This document shows positions 8,401 through 18,389 of a DNA stretch of 64,000 bases, piece by piece (the first letter of the stretch is position 1; each line of letters opens with the position of its first letter). The notes beneath the pieces were generated by a model, which made no database searches, was not told the origin of the DNA, and saw only the letters and a list, made by a program, of their open reading frames with translations. The DNA is from Mucilaginibacter terrenus (GTDB taxonomy: Bacteria; Bacteroidota; Bacteroidia; Sphingobacteriales; Sphingobacteriaceae), in NCBI RefSeq assembly GCF_003432065.1, contig NZ_QWDE01000001.1, forward strand, positions 248,001 through 312,000, in the 5' to 3' direction. Position numbers and translations under genes: made by a program.

Positions 8401-9606
8401 ATGAAACTACCTGTGTATAAAAAGACTTTTATCCTTGCTGCGGCTTTGCTGGCCGGGGCATTTACTGCTAACGCTCAAACGGGTGCTCCTGTAGAAACCA
8501 GCGCGCCAAACAGCGATTACAAGCCTGCATTTCCCGGTCAAACCCGGGCGCCGGGTGTAAAAACCACAGCGGCGTATAAAGCAACAATCATTAATTCTGA
8601 TCTGAAACAACCCTGGGGTCTTTGTGTACTGCCGGATGGTCGTTTCCTGGTGACTCAAAAGGGGGGAAGCATGATCATCCTTAAGGCCAATGGCCAGGTT
8701 GATAAGAAGATCACCAATCTGCCGGATGTAGTTGCACAAGGACAGGGCGGCTTACTGGATGTAAACATTGATCCGGGCTTTGCATCTAACCGCATGATCT
8801 TCTGGGATTATGCCGAGTCTGGCAGTGATGGTTATACGCTAGCTATAGCCAAAGGAAAACTTTCTGCAGATGAAAGCAGCATAACCAACATACAGGTGAT
8901 TTACCGTGCTACACCGGCTTACAAGGGCACGCTGCAATACGGCTCGCGTATATTATTTGATAAGAAAGGCAACTTGTTTGTAAGCACCGGCGAGCGTTCG
9001 GGTAACGACATCCGCATGAAAGCACAGGATTTGGGCGCTTCAATTGGCAAGGTTATACACATCACCAAAGAGGGTAAAGCTGTTGCAGGCGGGCCTTTTG
9101 CAGGTAAGGCGGGAGCTTTGCCCGAAATTTTCGCCTACGGCTTTCGCAACCCGGAAGGGATGACTTGGAATCCTGCTACAGGCGAACTCTGGGAAGCAGA
9201 ATTTGGTCCTCGTGGCGGCGATGAAATTAACATTATCCGTGCTGGTAACAATTACGGCTGGCCTGTTGTAACTTACGGTATAGAGTACAGTGGCAGCAAG
9301 GTAGGGGAAGGCATCCAGCAAAAAGAAGGCGTTACACAGCCCGTTTATTATTGGGATCCCAGCATATCGCCGGCAGGCATCACTTTTTACACCGGCAACA
9401 TAATTCCTGAATGGAAAGGCAACCTGTTTGTAGGCGGCCTGGGTGGCTCGCACATTGCGCGTCTTATTATAAAAAACAACAAGGTAGTTGGCGAAGAACG
9501 TCTCCTGAAAGATAAAGGAGAACGCTGGCGTGCGCTAAATACCGGCAAAGATGGTGCACTTTATGGTGTAACAGACAGTGGTAAATTGTACCGGATAGGC
9601 AAATAA
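8401..9606 (+). CDS. exported PQQ-dependent sugar dehydrogenase (GSDH family)
   Basis: A 401-residue exported protein: signal peptide to about residue 25 (TANAQ), then a six-bladed propeller of the soluble glucose/aldose dehydrogenase family. Hallmarks are LKQPWGLCVLPDGRFLVTQ, GGLLDVNIDPGF, FVSTGER, YGFRNPEGMTWNPATGELW followed by the GPRGGDEINII block, and a late RWRALNTGKDGALY blade. Family members oxidise aldoses with PQQ in the periplasm; whether this one binds PQQ cannot be read from motifs alone. Monocistronic: candidate promoter at 8380 and a strong terminator at 9629-9653. Confidence 0.87.
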   Translation: MKLPVYKKTFILAAALLAGAFTANAQTGAPVETSAPNSDYKPAFPGQTRAPGVKTTAAYKATIINSDLKQPWGLCVLPDGRFLVTQKGGSMIILKANGQVDKKITNLPDVVAQGQGGLLDVNIDPGFASNRMIFWDYAESGSDGYTLAIAKGKLSADESSITNIQVIYRATPAYKGTLQYGSRILFDKKGNLFVSTGERSGNDIRMKAQDLGASIGKVIHITKEGKAVAGGPFAGKAGALPEIFAYGFRNPEGMTWNPATGELWEAEFGPRGGDEINIIRAGNNYGWPVVTYGIEYSGSKVGEGIQQKEGVTQPVYYWDPSISPAGITFYTGNIIPEWKGNLFVGGLGGSHIARLIIKNNKVVGEERLLKDKGERWRALNTGKDGALYGVTDSGKLYRIGK

Positions 9607-9628
9607 ATAAATTGTGCTATTGAGATAT

Positions 9629-9653
9629 AAGGCTGCCTATGGCAGCCTTTTTT
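9629..9653 (+). terminator. intrinsic terminator after the sugar dehydrogenase gene
   Basis: Perfect 9-bp arms (AAGGCTGCC / GGCAGCCTT), a 3-nt loop and a run of six T, 23 bp after the stop codon at 9606. Confidence 0.9.
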
Positions 9654-9944
9654 GTAGGATGTAAATTCATAACAGCGACTCTGGTCAACATGAACGAATC
9701 AGCATTAATAGAAACATGGACTTGAGCAATGCTGTGAGTTGCGAAAATCTTATTATTTCGGTGCTTAATAGCTCATAGTAATCCATAATCATTCTTAATA
9801 TAGATATATGTAACTTTATGAACCAGTGAGCGTAAAACGCTCCTAACCAAGTTGCAATTTAGCCAGCTATACTTATTTTTTGCTCTGTCCGTCTTTTTTT
9901 TGGAGTTGCCTTTACCTGGTATAGTGGTGTTATTAACTTTTATA
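9654..9944. other. intergenic region upstream of the hybrid kinase
   Basis: About 290 bp without a supported gene. It holds a short hairpin at 9828-9842 (GAGCG / CGCTC) and a near match to a -7 element (TAACTTTA, about 9811). The open frame extends back to a TTG at 9852, but that portion reads as a hydrophobic run preceding a proper signal peptide, so I treat it as untranslated leader. Confidence 0.45.
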
Positions 9945-12900
9945 ATGAGCAGGATTTTTCTTCAGTTGGTAAAGGCATTTCTATTATTTCTTTTTTCTGT
10001 ATTTATCATTTCTGAAGCAAATGCACAGTATCAGAATGCCGCGCCGTTATACCTGACTACAAACGATGGATTATCTCACAGCAACGTAAAGTCAATCCTT
10101 AAAGATAAGCTAGGCTATATGTGGTTTGCTACAGATGACGGCCTGGATAAATTTGATGGCTACAGCGTTAAATGTTACCGGCATAACCCTGCTGATAAAA
10201 CTTCCCTGCGATCAAACAACATTAGTACTATATACCAGGATGGAACTGGCAACCTTTGGGTAGGTACAGGCGGTGGATTGAGCCTTTACAACCCTGCTAC
10301 GGATAGCTTTATCAACTATAATGCTAACGAGAACAACAAAACCACCCTGTCAAATGATGATGTAACCGCAGTATTGCAAGATAAAAGTGGCAAGTTGTGG
10401 ATAGCCACCTATTCAGGCTTAAACTTGTTCGACCCCAAAACCAAACGTTTTAAGCGGTTTTTGCACGAACGGCGAAAAGACTACATCCCGCATCATCACG
10501 TGTTTTCGATGGCCGAAGATACCGAAGGCCAACTATGGCTCGCTACAGGAGGTGGATTGCTCCGTTTTGATACAAACACGGGCAGCTATAAAAGCTACAA
10601 CCATAGGGCAGGAGACCCAACCAGCTTAATTGATGATAAGACACATACCATAGCCGTTTCAGGCAACGATGTGTGGGTAGGTACGCTAGGGTTTGGGCTG
10701 GACAAGTTAGATAAGCGTACCGGAGTATTTACTCACTATCAAAAAAATGGATCGCCCGAAAGCATTGTTGATAACTCAGTTTTCCGGTTAAAACTTACCG
10801 CCGGTAACAAAATGTGGGTATGTACTGAAGGCGGCCTGGAGTTGTTAGATAAAAGTACAGGCGTTTTTGATCATAGTTATAACAAGATGAACAACCGCAT
10901 CAATTCTATAAATGATGTGCTTGAAAGCGACAACATCCTGTGGATAGCCACATTTGAAACCGGCGTAGTAAGGTTTGATAACAACATATCTCTGTTCCGG
11001 CATATTCTAAACCAAAAGAACGGCTCCGACGAACTTACCAATAATCACGTGCTTTCGTTTTTGGAAATGGGTAACGAACTATGGGTAGGTACCGACGGCG
11101 GAGGGCTCAATTATTTTAATAAATCAACAGGGAAGGTAAGTCACGACGACGCACACGTTACAGCAAGTAAGGTGCTGTCTATGGTAAAAGATAGTAAAGG
11201 CCAGATTTGGGTAGGTACTTACGGCGATGGTTTGGATTTGCTTGCAGGAAAAAACAAACGTATTGCTCATTTTGGGCCAGGTAACTTGCCAAATCAAATC
11301 AGCAACGTATCGGTGTTTGCGTTAATGATGTCTGACAAAGGCGAGCTTTGGGCTGGTTTAGACGAAGGCGGAATTAACATCATCCAAAACAACCACATCA
11401 CAAAACGATTTCGCTACAATAAGGCCGATACTGTGCATTCGCTGAGCAACGACGATGTGCGGGTGATTTATCAGGATTCACAAAAAGACATCTGGATAGG
11501 AACTTTTGATGGGTTAAACAGGTATGTTCCCGAAACCAATTCGTTTGAACATTTTAAAGGTTATAATTCCGGACTTACCAATAATACGATATCAAGCGTG
11601 TTAGAAGATAGTGAACATAACCTGTGGATTGGGACGTTAGGTGGAGGTCTTAATCATTTTAATAGAAAAACGCGTAAGATTACCGGGTACCAATTTCGCG
11701 ATGGCAGTTCATACTCTCTCATTTGTGCTATACTGCAGGATAGTAAGAATTTTTTATGGATAAGCACTACAGAGGGTTTGGTCAGGTTGAATCCAAAAGA
11801 TGGCAGTATACGGCATTTTGCTCTGCATAACGGTTTACAAGGTCCCGAGTTTAGCCCCTCTGCCGGCTTGGTAGAGCCGGACGGGCACTTGCTTTTTGGA
11901 GGACTAAACGGTTTTAACATAATTGATCCAAACCATTTGCCGGTAAATGCGAGGCAACCCGGGATAATCATAAGTGGCTTTCAAATATTTGATCGAAGCA
12001 TTCTACCTGGTTCAAAAGAACTTTTGCTTGGGCAAGATGGCAAATCACAGGCTTTTAAACTCGATTATAAACAATCTGTCTTCACGATTGAATTTACCGC
12101 CTTAAACTACACCCTACCGGAACTGGGTAAATATGCTTATCGTTTGCGTGGGTTTAATGATAACTGGAGTTATGTGGGTCAGCAAAGAAAAGCAACCTAC
12201 ACAAACCTTGACCCGGGCACTTATACATTTGAAGTAAAAGCCGCTAATAGCGATGGTGTTTGGAACGACATACCAGCTACCGTAACCATTGTGATAGTAG
12301 CACCATTTTGGATGACGTGGTGGTTCCGTATATCAGCTGCTGTGTTTACATTAGGTTTATTGTACGCCTTTTACAGGTACAGGTTAAATGATGTTCGGCA
12401 TAAAAAATGGGAACTGGAGCAATTAGTTGCGCAACGTACGCTGGAGATAAAAAAACAGGCTGATGAATTACAAGACCAGTCTGAGGAGCTAACCGCAATA
12501 AACGAGGAATTACAAGCACAGTCCGAAGAACTGATGCAGCAGCGAGAACAGGAACTTGAAGCGCGCAAAGAAGCGGAACGCGCCAACAAGGCCAAAAGCA
12601 TTTTCCTGGCGACCATGAGCCATGAAATTCGTACCCCCATGAATGGTGTGATGGGCATGGCGTCGTTACTTTGTCAAACCAATCTTGATGCAGAGCAGCG
12701 GGAATACGCCGAAACCATTCGAATCAGTGGTGAAAGCCTTATAAATGTTATCAACGATATTCTTGACTTTTCTAAAATAGAGTCGGGGCAGATGATGCTT
12801 GACATGCACGAGTTCCATCTTAAGCAATGTATAGAAGAGGTGATCAAACTGCTTGCAAACCAAGCTGAGAAGAAGGGTATTGCTTTGCGATTTGATATAG

Positions 12901-13760
12901 ATACGGCCATACCGCCAACACTAATCAGCGACAGGCTTCGATTGAAGCAGGTGTTAATAAATCTTGTCGGTAATGCTATTAAGTTCACCAAAGAAGGGGC
13001 AGTTACTTTAAGAGCAAAATTATTGGCTAAAGCAGATGGTGAAGTAAGAGTTGTGTTTGATGTTGAAGACACAGGAATTGGTATTTCATCAGACAGGTTA
13101 GCCAGGCTGTTTAAGCCATTTTCTCAGGGAGATTCCTCTATAACACGCCGATACGGCGGCACTGGGTTGGGATTGGTTATTTGTGAGCGACTGGTTAGCC
13201 TTTTAGGAGGCTCTATGAATATTGAAAGTGAAGTTAACAAGGGTACTGTAGTGACATTCAGCATGCAGTGTAAAGTGAACAAAGCATCGCTTGCCGAGCA
13301 TCATCCTACACCCGCCCAGCAGCCAGCCGAAACAATTACACCTGAGTTTGCCTTAGCATACCCGTTAAACATCTTAGTTGCAGAAGATAATGTGATCAAC
13401 CAAAAGGTGATAAAACAAGTTCTTAGCAAATTTGGCTATCAACCTGTTATAGTAAGTAATGGGCGCGAGGCGGTTTATGCGGCGGCAGCAAATGATTTTG
13501 ATTTGGTGCTGATGGATGTACAAATGCCCGAGATGGATGGTTTAGAGGCAACAAGAGCTATACGCCGCGAGCAGATGCATCAACCTATTATTATAGCCAT
13601 GACCGCCAGTGCAATGCCGGAAGACAAAGTTAACTGTTTAAATGCGGGAATGAATTACTTTATATCCAAGCCAATAGGGTTTGCCGACTTATTAGTACAC
13701 TTAAAGAAAGCATTTGCCGGTAAGGTAAGCGTAGATGGTTCTTCTGTTATACCACATTAA
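9945..13760 (+). CDS. two-propeller hybrid sensor histidine kinase
   Basis: A 1271-residue hybrid sensor. Order: signal peptide (ends about residue 27, EANAQ); about 14 Reg_prop repeats of the form LWVGT..GL..F (residues 35-690), enough for two seven-bladed periplasmic propellers; Y_Y_Y domain (about 706-784); membrane helix (about 787-810); coiled coil; HisKA with phosphoacceptor His893 in SHEIRTP; HATPase_c with [17 protein letters not shown] and GGTGLGL; receiver domain with Asp1191 in [11 protein letters not shown]. Unlike most Bacteroidota HTCS sensors it ends after the receiver and lacks an AraC-type DNA-binding domain, so it must signal through another protein. I chose the ATG at 9945 because it gives a clean signal peptide. 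Classical family members sense glycans; the ligand here is unknown. Confidence 0.9.
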   Translation: MSRIFLQLVKAFLLFLFSVFIISEANAQYQNAAPLYLTTNDGLSHSNVKSILKDKLGYMWFATDDGLDKFDGYSVKCYRHNPADKTSLRSNNISTIYQDGTGNLWVGTGGGLSLYNPATDSFINYNANENNKTTLSNDDVTAVLQDKSGKLWIATYSGLNLFDPKTKRFKRFLHERRKDYIPHHHVFSMAEDTEGQLWLATGGGLLRFDTNTGSYKSYNHRAGDPTSLIDDKTHTIAVSGNDVWVGTLGFGLDKLDKRTGVFTHYQKNGSPESIVDNSVFRLKLTAGNKMWVCTEGGLELLDKSTGVFDHSYNKMNNRINSINDVLESDNILWIATFETGVVRFDNNISLFRHILNQKNGSDELTNNHVLSFLEMGNELWVGTDGGGLNYFNKSTGKVSHDDAHVTASKVLSMVKDSKGQIWVGTYGDGLDLLAGKNKRIAHFGPGNLPNQISNVSVFALMMSDKGELWAGLDEGGINIIQNNHITKRFRYNKADTVHSLSNDDVRVIYQDSQKDIWIGTFDGLNRYVPETNSFEHFKGYNSGLTNNTISSVLEDSEHNLWIGTLGGGLNHFNRKTRKITGYQFRDGSSYSLICAILQDSKNFLWISTTEGLVRLNPKDGSIRHFALHNGLQGPEFSPSAGLVEPDGHLLFGGLNGFNIIDPNHLPVNARQPGIIISGFQIFDRSILPGSKELLLGQDGKSQAFKLDYKQSVFTIEFTALNYTLPELGKYAYRLRGFNDNWSYVGQQRKATYTNLDPGTYTFEVKAANSDGVWNDIPATVTIVIVAPFWMTWWFRISAAVFTLGLLYAFYRYRLNDVRHKKWELEQLVAQRTLEIKKQADELQDQSEELTAINEELQAQSEELMQQREQELEARKEAERANKAKSIFLATMSHEIRTPMNGVMGMASLLCQTNLDAEQREYAETIRISGESLINVINDILDFSKIESGQMMLDMHEFHLKQCIEEVIKLLANQAEKKGIALRFDIDTAIPPTLISDRLRLKQVLINLVGNAIKFTKEGAVTLRAKLLAKADGEVRVVFDVEDTGIGISSDRLARLFKPFSQGDSSITRRYGGTGLGLVICERLVSLLGGSMNIESEVNKGTVVTFSMQCKVNKASLAEHHPTPAQQPAETITPEFALAYPLNILVAEDNVINQKVIKQVLSKFGYQPVIVSNGREAVYAAAANDFDLVLMDVQMPEMDGLEATRAIRREQMHQPIIIAMTASAMPEDKVNCLNAGMNYFISKPIGFADLLVHLKKAFAGKVSVDGSSVIPH

Positions 13761-13794
13761 TAAGATATCCTGAGCGGGTTGGCTCACTGTCCTG

Positions 13795-15171
13795 TCATGC
13801 CGATTGTATTTGCGGAAGTGGATCGTTATCGCTCGTCTCAACGCCCGCTTTGTTGTTAACTTGCCCGGTAAGGCTGTCTTCCGGGAATATCTCCTGACTA
13901 TTGTTTACGACGCTCCTGATGATCTGATCTAACTCATTTACTGACGTATCCAGAAAGCCGAGTATTTGCTGATCAACCGGTTCATCAAGATTCTGCCTTA
14001 TTACAGCTGATAAACCGATTATCCGTGCGAGCGGAGCACGTACCAAGTGAGATTGAATGAAAGCAATCTCCTTTAATTTTGTATTCTGGCGTTCGATAGC
14101 CTGTGTATGGTTTATTTGCTCTGTTATATTTTGTGCTATTACAAGCCTTGCTTCACGGCCTTTAAACGGTATGGTGCTGCACCTTACCTCCACATGAAAA
14201 TCGTTACCGTATTTGTCGCGGTGCTGGGTGGTCATATGCCAGCTTTTCTCAGTTCGATTATGCTGCAAAGTATTAAGCAGATCCGGTAATACTGATTTAG
14301 GCCTGATATCTTTAATGGTCATGTTCAGGAAATCGTCTTCTGTGTAGCCGTAATGTTCGATTGCGGCTTTATTTACCTGCAGAAAATAAAGCGTTTCCGC
14401 GTCATAAATCCACATGGGAGAGGGATTTAACGAAAAAAGCATGTAATAATGCTGTTCAGATTCCTTTAGCACATCATTACGAATAATTTTTTCGGTGATC
14501 TCTGCACGCAACTCCTTTAACAGTTTTGCTTTTTTCTCTATAGTGCCCCTTAGCCCGTTAGTTAAGTACCGTATTTGTACAATTACAGCAACATCAAGAA
14601 ACAGGAAGTTTAAAGAATAAGTTACCCAATAGGGCATTGTATAATGACTTATCAGCGGCGAATTAAATAATTTGAAGTAAATAATGGCTGTGAAGCAGGC
14701 GTAAATTAAAAAGTTTACGACTATAGAAGCATAAGCAACATTTCTGGGAAAAAGGAGGGCGATAAATACGCTAAGTGCCAGTATGTAAACACAACCAATG
14801 CCAAATGCTCCTAGTGTAGCCGTTAGCGTTATGGCCAGTACATATAACATTACAACTACATAGGCTTTTTTAACACCAAGGTTTATCTTCTTATTAAGGG
14901 ATACGAGTCCAATAGACAACAATGTAAAAATGGCAGCACAAACAAGGAAAACGCGGCCATCGTTATAGAGCGTAACTACACTGGGCACTAAAGCTATGGC
15001 GCTTAGTGGCAGCGAGTAGATCATTACATTTTTAAAAAGATTTATCTGCCAGAACGCAACATCTTTGCTGCGCCCCGCAGCATTAGACACTATAGCGCGC
15101 TGTACAAACAACTTATAACTCCGCCAAAGGGAATTATCGCGTGTAAAAAATCCATTTCGTTTAAATACCAC
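13795..15171 (-). CDS. membrane PAS protein with DHp helix but no ATPase domain
   Basis: A 458-residue protein. Residues 45-210 hold about six membrane helices; a short coiled coil leads to a PAS domain (about 235-350, with PSPMWIYDAETLYFLQVNKA). It is followed by a HisKA-like helix with His375 in SHLVRAPLARIIGL. After that helix pair the protein ends in a disordered, Asp/Asn-rich tail: there is no N-box, G-box or other HATPase_c motif, and no frameshifted remnant downstream, since the neighbouring convergent gene ends 34 bp away. Such DHp-only PAS proteins occur in Sphingobacteriaceae. It may accept phosphate from, or dimerise with, another kinase (inference). Confidence 0.8.
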   Translation of the reverse strand: MVFKRNGFFTRDNSLWRSYKLFVQRAIVSNAAGRSKDVAFWQINLFKNVMIYSLPLSAIALVPSVVTLYNDGRVFLVCAAIFTLLSIGLVSLNKKINLGVKKAYVVVMLYVLAITLTATLGAFGIGCVYILALSVFIALLFPRNVAYASIVVNFLIYACFTAIIYFKLFNSPLISHYTMPYWVTYSLNFLFLDVAVIVQIRYLTNGLRGTIEKKAKLLKELRAEITEKIIRNDVLKESEQHYYMLFSLNPSPMWIYDAETLYFLQVNKAAIEHYGYTEDDFLNMTIKDIRPKSVLPDLLNTLQHNRTEKSWHMTTQHRDKYGNDFHVEVRCSTIPFKGREARLVIAQNITEQINHTQAIERQNTKLKEIAFIQSHLVRAPLARIIGLSAVIRQNLDEPVDQQILGFLDTSVNELDQIIRSVVNNSQEIFPEDSLTGQVNNKAGVETSDNDPLPQIQSA

Positions 15172-15450
15172 AGTTCTAAAAGATAATGCTCAGCGCAGTA
15201 AATGTAAATAGTAGCTTAACCGAAAGCTCGAGTGACCGCTCTTTAAAAATGCTCCTTTAGCCGTTTATAGGGCTTTAGATGTAGATGCTTAAACGTATCG
15301 GCTCTAAAATTGGTTGTAAAGTAAGGATACTTTTAATTAAAAATAAATCTTTTTGGTTGAAATACATTCGCGCTTGTCCTTCTGGCAAGGGTATTCATTT
15401 AGCAGTGTTGCACGCTGCAAATAGTTAAACTGTTTCGATAGTGTAAATCT
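15172..15450. other. intergenic region between divergent transcription units
   Basis: About 280 bp separating the minus-strand PAS protein from the efflux operon control region. No gene is supported. A GG-rich segment near 15380 (TGGCAAGGGTATTC) superficially resembles half a -24 box but lacks a correctly spaced GC. Confidence 0.4.
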
Positions 15451-15468
15451 TTGTCCGGTATCGGACAA
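15451..15468 (+). promoter_or_regulatory. candidate enhancer palindrome for the NtrC-type regulator
   Basis: TTGTCCG-GTAT-CGGACAA: perfect 7-bp arms around 4 bp. Its centre lies about 85 bp upstream of the transcription start predicted from the sigma-54 promoter at 15517-15535, a usual distance for an enhancer site. The operon it precedes encodes its own sigma-54 activator (21540-22913), the obvious candidate binder (inference). Confidence 0.7.
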
Positions 15469-15516
15469 AAAAGCATTGCTATATTTTTATAAAATATTGA
15501 TTATAAGGTAGATGTG

Positions 15517-15535
15517 TTTGGTATAAGGCTTGCAA
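15517..15535 (+). promoter_or_regulatory. sigma-54 -24/-12 promoter
   Basis: TTTGGTATAAGGCTTGCAA has GG at 15520-15521 and GC at 15532-15533, with exactly the 10 bp between them that sigma-54 requires, and TTGCA at the -12 box. Transcription would start near 15545, placing the ATG at 15562 about 17 nt into the message. This argues against the in-frame GTG at 15514 as the start codon. Confidence 0.75.
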
Positions 15536-15561
15536 ACACCCTTGCATACTATATCACAACA

Positions 15562-16809
15562 ATGGATCAGATAATAGAACAGGAAGTAACCGCCCGAAAA
15601 CGTAAAAAGGGAATATTTATAGGGGTAGGAGCCGTAGCCGCTTTAGTAATTACGGTTTGGCTGCTTAGGGTATTGCTTGGCTCAAGCATCAGCCGTAATG
15701 ATTTCACAACTGCAAAGGCTGAAAATGGAAGCGTAGAAAATACTCTGAATGCCACGGGTGAAGTATTGCCCGAGTTTGAAGAGATACTTACCAGCCCGAT
15801 TAACGCATCAATAAAGAACGTTGTACTAGATGCTGGTAACAAGGTAAAAGCAGGTCAGTCTATTCTTTCACTTGATAAAAGTGCCGCACAAAACGATTAC
15901 GACAAGCTCAACTTCCAGCTGCAAAGCAAACGTAACGAGATCAGCAAACTTAAACTCGACCTTAATAAAAGCTTTTACGACATCCGCAGCAATAACGACA
16001 TAAAACAACTGCGCATCAGCAATTTGGCTGATGCTGTTGAAAACGCTAAACGCCTGTACAAAGCCGGCGGCGGTACACGTGAGGGTATAGAACAGGCTGA
16101 ACTGAACCTGAAAGTAGCCCAGCTGGAAAAAAAGCAACTGGAGAACGAAATAAAAAGCAAGCAGCAAACCATGCAGATCGAGATAAAAGAAGCTGAGATC
16201 GCGCTTGCCATACAACAGAATGATTTGCACGAACTGCAGCGTAAGCTGCAACTGGCTAATATTGTGGCTACCCGGGGTGGTGTAGTAACCTACGTAAACA
16301 GGAACATTGGTGCTACCGTGCACGAAGGCGACGCGCTTGCGCGTATTGCAGATCTTGGCAGCTTTAAGGTAAACGGAAGCCTTGCTGATAGTTACCTTGA
16401 CCAGTTAAGGGCCGGTATGCCGGTGATTGTCCGCTTTAACGAAAGCCAGCTGAAAGGGCACGTGGTTAACGTACAGCCATCCGTACAAAATAGCACAGTA
16501 AGCTTTGATGTACAGTTAGACGACCGCGACAATAAACAACTTCGCCCTAACATGAAAGTGGACGTTTTCCTGGTGACGGATGTGCGCAGCAAAACAATTC
16601 GCGTAGCAAACGGCCCCGCCTTTAAAGGCCCTGCAGATCAGGACGTGTTTGTAATTAAGGGTGACAAAGCGGTGCGCAGGTCGGTTCACATTGGGTTAGT
16701 AAATTTTGATTATGTAGAGATCACCAAAGGTATACAGCCGGGTGATATAGTGATCACATCAGACATGAGCCAATACAAAAACGCAAAAGAAATCACTATC
16801 AAGAACTAA
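15562..16809 (+). CDS. HlyD/RND-type periplasmic adaptor of a tripartite efflux pump
   Basis: A 415-residue membrane-fusion protein. One N-terminal membrane helix (about residues 17-40) follows a charged KRKK stretch. The periplasmic part has a lipoyl/barrel-sandwich half (INASIKNVVLDAGNKVKAGQ), a long coiled-coil hairpin (about 105-245), the returning lipoyl half (GGVVTYVNRNIGATVHEGD) and a beta-barrel/membrane-proximal end. It would bridge the ABC permeases and the TolC channel encoded next. The start at 15562 is set by the sigma-54 promoter just upstream. First gene of an operon running to 24198. Confidence 0.9.
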   Translation: MDQIIEQEVTARKRKKGIFIGVGAVAALVITVWLLRVLLGSSISRNDFTTAKAENGSVENTLNATGEVLPEFEEILTSPINASIKNVVLDAGNKVKAGQSILSLDKSAAQNDYDKLNFQLQSKRNEISKLKLDLNKSFYDIRSNNDIKQLRISNLADAVENAKRLYKAGGGTREGIEQAELNLKVAQLEKKQLENEIKSKQQTMQIEIKEAEIALAIQQNDLHELQRKLQLANIVATRGGVVTYVNRNIGATVHEGDALARIADLGSFKVNGSLADSYLDQLRAGMPVIVRFNESQLKGHVVNVQPSVQNSTVSFDVQLDDRDNKQLRPNMKVDVFLVTDVRSKTIRVANGPAFKGPADQDVFVIKGDKAVRRSVHIGLVNFDYVEITKGIQPGDIVITSDMSQYKNAKEITIKN

Positions 16810-16814
16810 TTGAC

Positions 16815-18290
16815 ATGAAATACCTGTACCTCATTATAATTATAATCATGTGTGTCAGCAAAGTGGTTGTTGCCGCCGCAGGCGGCGACACCCTTAGGCT
16901 GAGCCTGCAACAGGTGGTGGAGATGGCCAAAAAGAACTCCATCGCAGCCAAACAAGCCGTTACACAGCGCGAAAACAAGTACTGGCAATGGCGCACTTTT
17001 AAGAGCAACTATCAGCCACAGTTATCGCTAACAGGCACCTTGCCAGGCTATAGTAAAACCTATCAGCAAGTGCTGCAGCCTGACGGTACAATTTTGTTTC
17101 AGCCTATACATAACGATAATTCATCGCTACAACTAGATTTCAGCCAAAGCATTACTGCTACAGGTGGTACCATTTACGGAACCACACAAATGCAGCGCTT
17201 TTATGATTTTGACCGCAAGAACACCTTGTACAATGGTGTACCTTATGCTATAGGCTACAGCCAGCCATTGTTCCAGTATAATGCACTACGTTGGGACAAA
17301 CGAATAGAACCATTAAAGTACAACGAGAGCAGGCAGGCTTACATAGAGTCGCAGGAGCAAATTTCGGTAACCGTAGCAAGCTACTTTTTTGATCTGTTGC
17401 TTGCCCAGGTAAACCTGCAAATAGCAGAAACCAACTTTACCAATACCGAGAAGATTTTAAAAATAGCAAAGGTGAAGTTTGACCTTGGAAAGATATCTAA
17501 AAATGAGATACTGCAATTGCAGCTGGAGCAGCTGAATGCGCAAAAAGCCGTAGGTACAGCCAAACGCGATATGGAGATTGCCACCTTAAACCTGCGGACT
17601 TACACAGGTGCAGAAGGAGATGATAAGATCGCACTCGAGTTGCCGCCATCAACTATAGAGATGAATGTATCGGCCGATAAGGTGTTGGAGGAAGCATTTG
17701 CTAACAGAAGTGACGCGATTGCCTTTGTGCGCCGCATTGCAGAGGCAAAAAGAGATGTGGCGAAAGCTAAAGGGCAAAGCGGGTTGATTGCTACGCTTAC
17801 AGCCAACCTGGGGTACTCTAAAAGTGCGCCAACCATAGGCGATGTGTATCGCTCGCCACAAAACCAGCAATTGCTGCAATTGCAGTTTACTATACCTGTC
17901 CTGGACTGGGGGCGGTCTAAATCGCGCACCAAAACTGCTGAAGCAAATGAGCAGTTCACAGAATATGCCGTGGAGCAGGACAAGCAGACCTTTAAGCAGC
18001 AAATAGTTACGCAGGTAACGCTTTTTAATATGATGAAAGATCAACTGGTGTTTACCGCCAGGGCAGACAGCATTGCATCAGAGAAGTACCAGATAGCGCG
18101 GGAACGCTATGTATTAGGTGACCTGAGCATAACCGACTTGAGTATTGCATTTGCAGAAAACGACCAGGCTAAGCGGGATTATATAGCTGCGTTGAGAGAC
18201 TTCTGGGGAGCGTATTACCAGTTAAGATACTTAAGCCTCTACGATTTTGAAAAGAACCAAAAAATAAGGTATGAAGAGAGGGTAGACTAA
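16815..18290 (+). CDS. TolC-family outer-membrane efflux channel
   Basis: A 491-residue protein with a signal peptide (cleaved about residue 20-23, VVVAAAGGD) and two OEP repeats rich in long amphipathic helices (about 30-250 and 270-480). Family-like features are LSLQQVVEMAKKNS at the start and LLQLQFTIPVLDWGRSKSR in the second repeat. It forms the outer-membrane exit duct of the pump. It begins 5 bp after the adaptor gene, so the two are co-translated. Confidence 0.9.
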   Translation: MKYLYLIIIIIMCVSKVVVAAAGGDTLRLSLQQVVEMAKKNSIAAKQAVTQRENKYWQWRTFKSNYQPQLSLTGTLPGYSKTYQQVLQPDGTILFQPIHNDNSSLQLDFSQSITATGGTIYGTTQMQRFYDFDRKNTLYNGVPYAIGYSQPLFQYNALRWDKRIEPLKYNESRQAYIESQEQISVTVASYFFDLLLAQVNLQIAETNFTNTEKILKIAKVKFDLGKISKNEILQLQLEQLNAQKAVGTAKRDMEIATLNLRTYTGAEGDDKIALELPPSTIEMNVSADKVLEEAFANRSDAIAFVRRIAEAKRDVAKAKGQSGLIATLTANLGYSKSAPTIGDVYRSPQNQQLLQLQFTIPVLDWGRSKSRTKTAEANEQFTEYAVEQDKQTFKQQIVTQVTLFNMMKDQLVFTARADSIASEKYQIARERYVLGDLSITDLSIAFAENDQAKRDYIAALRDFWGAYYQLRYLSLYDFEKNQKIRYEERVD

Positions 18291-18360
18291 AAACACAAGA
18301 TGTAAGAAGTCAAGATACAAGACACAAACTCTAAATAGAAATACAAACCGAACATCAGAA
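18291..18360 (+). repeat. short quasi-tandem AAGA-rich repeat in the operon
   Basis: The gap between the TolC and ABC genes holds about four degenerate 7-8 bp units ending in AAGA (18293-18332), making a strand-asymmetric, purine-rich, nearly G-poor stretch. No hairpin is formed, so it should not terminate transcription. It could be an unstructured spacer or simple-sequence expansion. Confidence 0.45.
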
Positions 18361-18389
18361 ATCATTAACTTAATAAAATCACAATTACT

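Noticed and set aside
9852..9944. TTG start at 9852 for the hybrid kinase
   Set aside because: It would put a second hydrophobic run before the real signal peptide that begins at 9945.
15375..15400. Second sigma-54-like site (TGGCAAGG region)
   Set aside because: No GC lies at the required 10-bp spacing from the GG.
15514..15561. GTG start at 15514 extending the HlyD adaptor by 16 residues
   Set aside because: The extension overlaps the sigma-54 promoter and would lie upstream of the predicted transcription start; ATG 15562 gives a normal adaptor N-terminus.
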